Below are positions 1 through 5,437 of a stretch of 6,064 nt of DNA, piece after piece. The DNA is from CAVPRW01 sp046727435 [NCBI: bacterium]. GTDB taxonomy: Bacteria > Tectomicrobia > Entotheonellia > J063. A program made the position numbers and the translations under genes. Positions within the stretch are counted from its first letter, which is position 1. Every line of letters starts with the position of its first letter. The stretch lies in contig JBKPCR010000515.1 in the NCBI GenBank assembly GCA_046727435.1, forward strand, positions 1-6,064, written 5' to 3'. The notes beneath the pieces are model-generated. The model was not told the origin of the DNA, searched no databases, and saw only the letters and a list, made by a program, of their open reading frames with translations.

Positions 1-1
1 G

Positions 2-286
2 GAGATCGCCGACCGCCTCACGTGCATCTTCCTGCGGGACGAGCGCGGCAGGCGGCCCGCCTACGGCGGGACCGAGACGTTCCAGTCCGACCCTCACTGG
101 CGCGATCACCTCTTATTCTACGAGTACTTTCATGGCGACAACGGCGCCGGCCTTGGCGCCAACCACCAGACAGGCTGGACGGGACTGGTGGGCACGGTCA
201 TCCATCTATTCGGGGCGCTGGACCCCCAACGTGCCCTGGAGGTCGGCAAAATGGCCGCCTTCGGTCGTAGCCCGGCGCGGACGTGA
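2..286 (+). CDS. C-terminal end of a GH63/MGH1-like glycoside hydrolase (partial, 5' end outside window)
   Basis: The frame enters from the left edge and gives 94 residues ending at TGA 284-286. It contains the run [19 protein letters not shown], followed by [15 protein letters not shown]. This matches the conserved C-terminal end of the GH63-like (alpha/alpha)6-barrel glucosidases often annotated as MGH1-like glycoside hydrolases. In this clan the Glu of the YE(Y/Q)(Y/F) motif near the C-terminus is, as I recall, the catalytic base, and GWT/S-(G/S)LV packs the last barrel helix. Relatives hydrolyse alpha-glucosidic bonds in small sugars or glycosides such as glucosylglycerate; the substrate here cannot be read from the tail. 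The last residues (FGRSPART) are unconserved. The next ORF starts 73 bases downstream, so co-transcription is possible but not shown. Only the C-terminal part is visible, so integrity of the whole gene is unknown. Confidence 0.82.
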   Translation, partial: EIADRLTCIFLRDERGRRPAYGGTETFQSDPHWRDHLLFYEYFHGDNGAGLGANHQTGWTGLVGTVIHLFGALDPQRALEVGKMAAFGRSPART

Positions 287-359
287 GCCGGGAGATACGT
301 TTCGGGGAGTTGGGCATCGGGGGTCATGAGGCAGTCGCGGTGGTGACCTGAAGGAAGCT

Positions 360-1769
360 ATGACCGACAGACAGCATACCCTGACGAGCCAGAAACTCAA
401 GGCGCCACGTGCTGCTGCCATCGCCGGCATCCTCTTTGCGGTGCTGTTCAGCACTAGCGTCGTGCTCATCCGGCTGTCCATCCTTGCCAATCCGGAGGAT
501 GGCGGCGTGTGGCTTCGAGAACGAGCGGGGACAGTGACTCTGGCGCTGAGTCTGCTGCCGTTCGCAGGCATCGCCTTCTTGTGGTTCATGGGTGTGGTGC
601 GCGATCACCTCGGGCCATCGGAGGATCAGTTCTTCTCGACCGTGCTCTTTGGCAGCGGCCTGCTGTTCCTGGCCATGATGTTTGCCTCGGCCGCGCTCGC
701 CGGAGGGACCCTAGCTGCCTATGCCGTCGAATCCAGGAGGCTGATCGACAGCGGCGTGTATACATTCGCCCGCACGGTGATGTACCGCATCACCAACGTC
801 TATGCCATCAAGATGGCCGGGGTGTTCATGATCTCGTTGGACACTATGTGGGTCCGGACACGGGTCATGCCGCGCTGGCTGGCGTTGCTCACCTATGCAG
901 AGGAGATGGGCATGACGCCATGGCTGAGCGTGCTGTTCTTCCTGAGCTGCCTCACGAGCTCGACCTTCGGACAGCCGGTCCAAAGTACTCTTGAGAAGAT
1001 CAAATCCGCCACAACCATCACCATGGGGTATCGCGAGGCCTCCCTGCCATTCTCCTACGTTAGCAGTGAGAAAAAACCGGTGGGCTATGTTGTCGACCTT
1101 TGTGCGCGCGTTGCCGCGGGCATCCAGCAACAGTTGGGCCTGGATAATCTGCAAGTCAAGTGGACGCCGGTGACCCCAGAGAACCGCATGGCCATGGTCA
1201 CGAACGGCACGATCGACCTCGAGTGCGGCACCACAACGAATACACTTTCTCGGCAGGAACAGGTGGATTTCAGTCAGATGACTTTTGTGGACGGCGGCAG
1301 CTTACTCGTCAACACCGCCTCCAACATCAACGGCCTCTCCGACATCGCCGGCAAGCGCGTCGCCGTGATCCCTGGCACCACCACCGAGAAAGTGATGGCT
1401 GAGGTACTCCAGAAGGCGAACGTCGAAGTTGAGCTAATCAGGGTGAGAGAGCACTCCGACGGCATCGCTGCGCTGGAGAACGGCACCGCCGACGCCTATG
1501 CCTCAGACCGAGTGATCCTCATCGGCTTGGCGCTATCGTCCAAGGACCCGAGAAAGCTGGCGCTAGCCGACGAGTATTTGTCATACGAACCTTATGGCTT
1601 GATGCTCCGCCGGGGAGACGCCGATTTTCGCCTGGCGGTCAATCGCGTGCTGTCACAGCTGTATCGGTCCGGGCAAATCTATCCGATCTACGAACGCTGG
1701 TTCGGTGCCGTTGACCGCGCCAGTTCCCTTCTCCAAACGATGTATCGCCTGCACGGCCTCCCGGAGTAG
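360..1769 (+). CDS. Composite ORF: truncated 4-TM membrane protein fused in frame to an amino-acid-binding protein (SBP_bac_3)
   Basis: The 469-residue frame starts at ATG 360 behind AAGGAAG (351-357). Residues 1-180 have hydrophobic segments near 18-42, 58-80, 93-117 and 146-165. They contain LLPFAGIAFLWFMGVVRD, FFSTVLFGSGLLFLAMMF and TNVYAIKMAGVFMISL, which resemble a small uncharacterised membrane protein family of roughly 200 residues. The resemblance stops at MPRWLALLTYA, before the expected last helices. From residue 183 or 185 the frame becomes a periplasmic solute-binding protein: a signal-peptide-like stretch (MTPWLSVLFFLSCLTSSTFG), then GYREASLPFSYV, GYVVDLCARV, TPENRMAMVTNG, DLECGTTTNT, SRQEQVDFS, GTADAYASDR and EPYGLMLRRGDADFRLAVNR. 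These are the hallmarks of the glutamate/aspartate group. In that family the Arg of SRQ and the Asp of ASDR hold the ligand's alpha-carboxylate and amino group. If translated whole, the binding domain would be tethered to the membrane by the N-terminal helices. The alternative is that only the second half is still functional, from its own start. No ABC permease or ATPase lies in the window. Confidence 0.75.
   Translation: MTDRQHTLTSQKLKAPRAAAIAGILFAVLFSTSVVLIRLSILANPEDGGVWLRERAGTVTLALSLLPFAGIAFLWFMGVVRDHLGPSEDQFFSTVLFGSGLLFLAMMFASAALAGGTLAAYAVESRRLIDSGVYTFARTVMYRITNVYAIKMAGVFMISLDTMWVRTRVMPRWLALLTYAEEMGMTPWLSVLFFLSCLTSSTFGQPVQSTLEKIKSATTITMGYREASLPFSYVSSEKKPVGYVVDLCARVAAGIQQQLGLDNLQVKWTPVTPENRMAMVTNGTIDLECGTTTNTLSRQEQVDFSQMTFVDGGSLLVNTASNINGLSDIAGKRVAVIPGTTTEKVMAEVLQKANVEVELIRVREHSDGIAALENGTADAYASDRVILIGLALSSKDPRKLALADEYLSYEPYGLMLRRGDADFRLAVNRVLSQLYRSGQIYPIYERWFGAVDRASSLLQTMYRLHGLPE
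901..905 (+). promoter_or_regulatory. Internal ribosome binding site of the binding-protein half
   Basis: AGGAG at 901-905, part of GAGGAG 900-905, sits directly before ATG 906 and 6 bases before ATG 912. A strong Shine-Dalgarno sequence at the exact point where the homology switches from membrane protein to signal peptide argues that the binding protein kept its own translation start. In the long frame the same bases encode Glu-Glu. Confidence 0.65.
912..1769 (+). other. Internal reading start giving a free-standing glutamate/aspartate-type periplasmic binding protein
   Basis: Within the composite ORF, ATG 912 (or ATG 906) would start a normal secreted solute-binding protein of 285 residues, close to the usual size of GltI-like proteins. 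AGGAG at 901-905 lies 6 bases before ATG 912, an ideal distance. The first 20 residues form a hydrophobic export signal ending in a plausible cleavage region around STFG/QP. They lack the usual N-terminal lysine or arginine. The mature domain is complete: both lobes are present and uninterrupted, ending with a typical GQIYPIYERWFG segment and a short tail (MYRLHGLPE). I infer that this was the ancestral gene and that the upstream membrane fragment was joined to it by a deletion. The predicted role is binding an acidic or polar amino acid in the periplasm for an ABC importer encoded elsewhere. Confidence 0.7.
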
Positions 1770-2008
1770 CTGCAGATGGTCTATTTCAGCCTGGCCACCA
1801 TGGGTTATGGCGGCATTTTCCCCAGCTCACCCTTCACCCAGATGCTGGCCGTGCTGGAGGCGGTGATCGGCCAATTCTTTATGGCGGTTTAGTGGCGTGG
1901 CTGGTCGGGATGTCCATCTATGACAATGGGCAAATGTCGGGAAGATTTAACCGCCTGGTCCAATATTGGCTGAATGCCCGCACCCGCTTCGCATTGCGGC
2001 TCAGCTAG
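1770..2008 (+). pseudogene. Fragment of a two-TM potassium channel (pore helix, filter and last helix), N-terminally truncated and frameshifted
   Basis: Reading on after the TAG at 1767-1769 gives LQMVYFSLATMGYGGIFP, then SSPFTQMLAVLEAVIGQFFM. The order of pore helix, GYG filter, short loop and second membrane helix is that of Ion_trans_2 (PF07885) channels, where the usual form is TTxGYGDI.P followed by a helix rich in LAVLEALIGQLYLAVL. Here the frame stops at TAG 1890-1892. A shift of one base near 1887-1891 restores LVAWLVGMSIYDNGQ and a tail ending at TAG 2006-2008. The first membrane helix and any start codon are missing: the fragment begins one base after the previous stop. The filter reads GYGG instead of GYGD, another sign of relaxed selection. 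A sequencing error could explain the shift but not the missing front part. It is probably non-functional. Confidence 0.68.
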
Positions 2009-2423
2009 GCCCGCCATTCACCAGCATCGGAACCGCGCTCGACTGGCCGAAGCAAGTCCCTATAGCGGATTCAGCCTTCTATCCAAGAACCGATGCGATT
2101 CTTGCCAAGCTGGACCGCCAGACGCCTCGGTGGAAATGGCCTCTATGGTTGTGGGTGAAGCAGCTGGGCGCCTGGCCGTCTGACCCGAAGCGCTGACCTC
2201 GGTGTTCGATTTTAACCCTGTACCTTTCTTCCAGAGCTTCGTCGAAGTACGCGTCGAGGGTTCGGCCAATGCGATGCGTTTGCTTCTGTACGGCGCAAAT
2301 GGCCGACTCCGCTGGCATGATCTCCAGGTCCACGTCCATGCCGTTACGGATGGACAGGATGCAAGGGCATTTGTGGAATTTGGCTTCCCTCTGACGCCCG
2401 CGGGCACCAAGCTACGGCCGTAA
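2009..2423 (+). pseudogene. Two-frame remnant of a protein C-terminus, family uncertain (possibly metallophosphoesterase tail)
   Basis: One frame, open from about 1951 to TGA 2194-2196, reads ALDWPKQVPIADSAFYPRTD and then WKWPLWLWVKQLGAWPSDP. A second frame, open from 2184 to TAA 2421-2423, reads ALTSVFDFNPVPFFQSFVEV, then ANAMRLLLYGANGRLRWHDLQ and FVEFGFPLTP. The two segments abut with a frame change near 2184-2193, and together look like one protein tail with realistic hydrophobic and aromatic composition. The second frame alone begins with GTG 2202, without a convincing ribosome site, and would be only 73 residues. From memory the NPVPFFQSFVEVRVE and GRLRW segments recall C-terminal tails of large calcineurin-like phosphoesterases, but no catalytic motif is present to confirm this. 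The likely reading is a decayed gene whose 5' part was lost, overlapping or abutting the channel fragment. The exact left boundary is unclear. Confidence 0.42.
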
Positions 2424-2495
2424 GTCGGCAACAAGCGCGAAGTGGCGCCCAGAGGTCCCTGCACCAGCGCCGTGAGCCCCGGACGCGCGACGGTG

Positions 2496-2509
2496 TTGAC
2501 CGTTGTCAA
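2496..2509. repeat. Small inverted repeat TTGAC-N4-GTCAA
   Basis: Five-base perfect arms separated by CGTT in the spacer before the PPK2 gene. The symmetry and length would suit a dimeric repressor site, and TTGACC also resembles a -35 box, but no good -10 lies 16-18 bases downstream. It is short enough to occur by chance. Confidence 0.25.
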
Positions 2510-2516
2510 GAAGGAA

Positions 2517-2536
2517 GCGGGCGAAAAATCGCTCGC
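2517..2536. repeat. Hairpin GCGGGCGA-AAAA-TCGCTCGC
   Basis: Two 8-base arms pair fully in RNA (seven Watson-Crick pairs and one G-U) around an AAAA loop. No T-run follows on the + strand, so it is not a standard intrinsic terminator in that direction. On the - strand the stem is followed by a loosely T-rich TTCCTTCTT. It lies about 240 bases before the PPK2 start, after the decayed genes. Confidence 0.35.
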
Positions 2537-2779
2537 AGCAAGGTCGGGGTTATGGTATCGTTGGGTACTTCCGCTTCCGTCGGGCATGGTTCGGTGATGT
2601 CCGCCCATGGGGAACGCACCCGCCACCTGATCCACCCACGGCAGGCGTGGCCGCTGACACGGCGTCCATGGTGAGGACCGCAAGCCAACGCTGAAGGCAC
2701 CCAACACCAGGAGCCTATCCTCCCTAATGGGATCACGAAGTTCCATCTAAGTGGCCGAAGCCACGCCAGGAGAGCGGGG

Positions 2780-3679
2780 ATGATCAACCCTAAACTCATC
2801 AAGTTATTCCAGGTCGCCCCAGGAGCCAAAGTACGACTGAAGCAGCGCAACCCCGGCTGGGCTCAAACAGCGGAGTTGAAGGAATTGGGCAAGGACGTCA
2901 GTAAAGGGCGGGCTGAAACCGTCCTGGCCGAGAACCTCAAGCAACTCGCTGAGGCCCAAGAGCTTCTTTACGCCAATGATGTCTATTCGGTGCTGGTGAT
3001 CCTACAGGCGATGGATGCCGCTGGCAAGGACGGCACCATCAAGCATGTCATGTCTGGGGTGAACCCGCAGGGGTGCCAGGTCTTCAGCTTCAAGAAGCCT
3101 TCCGATGAGGAGCTTGATCACAACTTTCTCTGGCGCTACATGAAGGCCCTCCCTGAACGTGGTCGGATCGGCATTTTCAACCGCTCGTATTATGAGGAGG
3201 TGTTGGTGGTGAAGGTGCACCCCGAGTTGTACGAGCGTCAGAAGCTACCGCCGGGCAAACGCGGCAAATCATTCTGGCAGGAGCGCTACGAGGACATCAA
3301 CGACTTCGAACGACACCTGAGCCGCAATGGCACGCTTATCCTGAAATTTTTCCTGCATATCTCAAAGGACGAGCAAAAGAAGCGCTTCCTCGAGCGTCTT
3401 GAAACGCCGGAGAAGCACTGGAAGTTCTCCGCCTCGGATCTCGCCGAGCGGCCCTTCTGGAAGGATTACATGGAGGCCTTCGAAGAGGCCCTGAGCGCCA
3501 CCAGCACAGAATGGGCGCCATGGTATATCATCCCTGCCAATCACAAGTGGGTGGCGCGGGCGGCGGTGGCCGATATTTTGACGTCGACGATTGGCTCGCT
3601 GCACCTCACGTATCCAGAAGCGACGCCAGAACAACGCCAGGCCCTCGAGGAAGCCAGGACGCAACTCGAAGAGGAATAG
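2780..3679 (+). CDS. ppk2: Polyphosphate kinase 2 family protein (polyphosphate:nucleotide phosphotransferase)
   Basis: The product is 299 residues, a normal length for a single-domain PPK2. It transfers phosphate between inorganic polyphosphate and nucleotides in the cytoplasm, rebuilding ADP/ATP or GTP from polyP stores. The P-loop-like Walker A is DAAGKDGT (residues 79-86), within QAMDAAGKDGTIKHVMSGVN. The Walker B region is GRIGIFNRSYYEEVLV (128-143). The lid has KKRFLER (200-206) and HWKFS (213-217), followed by the conserved FWKDYMEAFE and WYIIPANHKWVARAAV. All key motifs are present and the frame is unbroken. AGGAGA at 2768-2773, 6 bases before ATG 2780, supports this start. The sequence resembles the TIGR03709 (PPK2_rel_1) group, members of which can phosphorylate AMP and ADP; the substrate preference here is inferred. 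It stands alone, with spacers on both sides. Confidence 0.94.
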   Translation: MINPKLIKLFQVAPGAKVRLKQRNPGWAQTAELKELGKDVSKGRAETVLAENLKQLAEAQELLYANDVYSVLVILQAMDAAGKDGTIKHVMSGVNPQGCQVFSFKKPSDEELDHNFLWRYMKALPERGRIGIFNRSYYEEVLVVKVHPELYERQKLPPGKRGKSFWQERYEDINDFERHLSRNGTLILKFFLHISKDEQKKRFLERLETPEKHWKFSASDLAERPFWKDYMEAFEEALSATSTEWAPWYIIPANHKWVARAAVADILTSTIGSLHLTYPEATPEQRQALEEARTQLEEE

Positions 3680-3708
3680 CGCGTGATGGCGGACAAAACG
3701 CTATGCGT

Positions 3709-3731
3709 GACCTCCGCCAACGGCGAAGGTC
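3709..3731 (+). terminator. Hairpin 29 bases after the PPK2 stop, possible terminator without a T-run
   Basis: GACCTCCGCC (3709-3718) pairs with GGCGAAGGTC (3722-3731) around an AAC loop: nine pairs and one C/A mismatch. Its position just after the stop codon suits transcript termination or 3'-end protection. No T-tract follows, so it is not a textbook intrinsic terminator. Confidence 0.38.
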
Positions 3732-4064
3732 CGATCGGTGGGTGGCCCACCCTATTCCCTCCGGCACACTGGCTCGCGGTCTGCTAGTGTTGAACCTGCG
3801 CAGTCCATCTGCAAGCCCACAGGATGGTCTGGATGACAATGTCCTGGGGCTCTGTTATCTCCAATGGCCGGGCTCGTGCTCTTTCTTGGCACCGGAGATG
3901 CTTGTGCCATTTGCCCTGGACCATCCAACCGGCCTCCACGTCCCTCGCGTCCAGGACCATCATCCACTCGTCTGTGCTGTCATGGTTCTTGTTCAGGTCT
4001 GTACCAGGGTGCGGCGCGAGACACCATCGCCTGACGTGTACCACACCCCCTTGCACAGAGGCTC

Positions 4065-4070
4065 AGGAGG
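4065..4070 (+). promoter_or_regulatory. Ribosome binding site that fixes the DUF3943 start
   Basis: A full AGGAGG, 5 bases before ATG 4076. It decides between this start and the upstream in-frame ATG at 3824, whose extra 84 residues (WHRRCLCHLPW...) have no family resemblance and would bury the signal peptide. Confidence 0.8.
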
Positions 4071-4075
4071 ATCTG

Positions 4076-5206
4076 ATGCGGCATGTTGTGCTCCTCGTCT
4101 CGACCCTGTTCACGATCATTTTTATGAGCGATGTGCAGGTGGCGATGGCGGGCGATCACGTCATGCGGCGGGCGACAGGGCAGAAGTCCAGGATCGAGCG
4201 AGCGGGGGAGCCGATGAGGTCCGTGCAGGATCGATTCCCGACGACTCTGGCCGGTAAGCCCGATACTATAAGACAGCAAACTCACTGCCCTGGAGATGTC
4301 GCCTCCGCGGTGCCGGCCGACGTTGATGCACCGCCCGGTACCGGCATGGACTTGTCGAGCTGGCGCCCACTTGAAGGGTCTGCACCATTCTCGCACGTCC
4401 TCGCGGCTCCTGTAACCACGTGCGGGGGAGGGATAGAAGACCCGTTGACAGAAGACCGTTTGCTAGTTGAGGACGAGCCCAACGTCGTGGATGACGGGAG
4501 CGCCGCGCCCAGTGTGGTGGTACGCGATTGGCGAGGACTTGGGAGGGATACGGCGTTTTTTGTGGGGTATGAGGCGGTGGCGGCAGGGGTTTTGTACGTG
4601 CTCCCGGAGGATGTGACCAAATGGAGTCCCGAGCAACGGCGAACCAGCCTGCAGCGCTGGTGGGAGAACGTGCGACATCCCATGTGGGACGATGATCACT
4701 GGTATGTCAACTATCTGGGCCATCCCTATTTTGGGGCGATTGCCTATATTCGGGCCCGTGAGCGGCGATTCGGGGCTTTCGGCGGCTTCTGGTATGCAGC
4801 ATTGCTTTCCGGACTCTATGAATTTGGCATCGAAGCCCTGTTCGAACGGCCGTCATACCAAGATCTGATCGTCACTCCCGTGGGTGGGCTGCTCCTCGGC
4901 GCCTTGCTCTTCGAACCCATACGGGAGCGCATCCTGCGGAAACCAGAGCTGCGGTGGTATGACCATATCCCCCTCGCCCTGACCGACCCCCTGGGAGTGT
5001 CCAACAGTATCTTTGAGCGATTATGGGGGATACAGACCGATATCCGGGTGCAGTTGCATCTCCCTACCTCTGCCCCCTATGCGCACTTCAACGAGCCGAC
5101 CGCCAGGTCGCTCAACCGGCCGCAGGAACAGCACCGCCAGTCCCCTGGGATTGGCATCGAATTCGTCTTTGAGGGCCGGAAGCGGTCCCCTCAATCCCCC
5201 CGGTAA
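4076..5206 (+). CDS. Exported DUF3943 domain protein of unknown function
   Basis: ATG 4076 gives 376 residues and is chosen over the longer in-frame start at 3824 because AGGAGG (4065-4070) sits 5 bases before it. Residues 1-25 also form a clean signal peptide (MRHVVLLV..., hydrophobic core, cleavage after AMA). Residues 26 to about 147 are a variable, poorly conserved and probably flexible linker. From about 148 to 320 the sequence matches DUF3943 (PF13084) as I know it: DTAFFVGYEAVAAGVLYVLP, DDDHWYVNYLGHPYFGA, LYEFGIEALFERPSYQDLIV, TPVGGLLLGALLFEPIRERI and LRWYDHIPLALTDPLG. The domain occurs in secreted or envelope proteins of Gram-negative bacteria and has no established function. Glycine- and aromatic-rich hydrophobic stretches suggest association with the membrane or outer membrane. 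The tail after about 335 is polar and unconserved. The neighbouring genes give no functional clue. Confidence 0.85.
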   Translation: MRHVVLLVSTLFTIIFMSDVQVAMAGDHVMRRATGQKSRIERAGEPMRSVQDRFPTTLAGKPDTIRQQTHCPGDVASAVPADVDAPPGTGMDLSSWRPLEGSAPFSHVLAAPVTTCGGGIEDPLTEDRLLVEDEPNVVDDGSAAPSVVVRDWRGLGRDTAFFVGYEAVAAGVLYVLPEDVTKWSPEQRRTSLQRWWENVRHPMWDDDHWYVNYLGHPYFGAIAYIRARERRFGAFGGFWYAALLSGLYEFGIEALFERPSYQDLIVTPVGGLLLGALLFEPIRERILRKPELRWYDHIPLALTDPLGVSNSIFERLWGIQTDIRVQLHLPTSAPYAHFNEPTARSLNRPQEQHRQSPGIGIEFVFEGRKRSPQSPR

Positions 5207-5437
5207 ACATGACTTGGCGACATACGTTGCCCTACCTGCAGGGGACGCTAGCGGGCAACCAGTCACTTTCCTTGACCTATCTTGATGACCTCCGTTGCCT
5301 GCGCCCTCGGCCATGGTACCGCTGGCGTTGTCCTCTGGCGCTGGGACGACCAGTCGTGTATGATTGGCACAGCCGTGATTGGCGGCATGCTTGTGTCTAA
5401 GGCGGTGAGCGACAACTCGCCGGAGAGGAGAAGTCGC
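5207..5437 (+). other. Spacer before the acyl-CoA dehydrogenase gene, with a direct repeat and a -10-like box
   Basis: No gene is supported in these 231 bases. TGATTGGC occurs twice, at 5361-5368 and 5376-5383, 15 bases apart. TATGAT at 5359-5364 resembles a -10 box and overlaps the first copy; the bases 17 upstream (TGGCGC) are a poor -35. This may be the dehydrogenase promoter with a regulator site, but the evidence is slight. Confidence 0.35.

Larger units (their letters stand above)
2424..2779 (+). other. Non-coding spacer upstream of the PPK2 gene, with two small inverted repeats
   Basis: No frame on either strand in these 356 bases looks like protein. They contain a perfect TTGAC-CGTT-GTCAA inverted repeat (2496-2509) and, 7 bases later, an 8-bp hairpin (2517-2536). 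No clear -35/-10 pair was found. TATGGT at 2551-2556 is the nearest thing to a -10 box but lacks a matching -35. The promoter of the PPK2 gene probably lies here. Confidence 0.5.
3680..4075 (+). other. Spacer between PPK2 and the DUF3943 gene
   Basis: No convincing gene is seen in these 396 bases. Open frames cross it on both strands, but their translations are rich in Pro, Arg, Cys, Ser and His and match no family I know. It holds the hairpin at 3709-3731 and a compact palindrome GGGTGG-C-CCACCC at 3740-3752. The promoter of the downstream gene should lie here, but no clear -35/-10 pair was found. Confidence 0.5.

Noticed and set aside
912-2008. A functional GluR0-like glutamate-gated potassium channel
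   Set aside because: The pore is not inserted between the binding-protein lobes, lacks its first helix, is separated by a stop and is frameshifted.
2060-2746. 228-codon open frame on the - strand
   Set aside because: The translation is rich in Ser, Pro, Arg and Thr, has no recognisable domain and lies opposite the decayed + strand remnant. High GC favours long antisense frames.
3824-4075. Upstream in-frame extension of the DUF3943 gene
   Set aside because: AGGAGG and a clean signal peptide at 4076 mark the true start; the extra residues look non-coding.
3511-4257. 248-codon + strand frame overlapping the end of PPK2
   Set aside because: It lies in another frame of the clearly coding PPK2 and DUF3943 genes, with Cys/His/Pro-rich composition and no ribosome site.
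5285-5437. In-frame upstream extension of the acyl-CoA dehydrogenase (51 codons from ATG 5285)
   Set aside because: The family N-terminus (MDLNYSPEEE) and a good ribosome site are at 5438. The extension has a glycine-rich stretch but no known counterpart.
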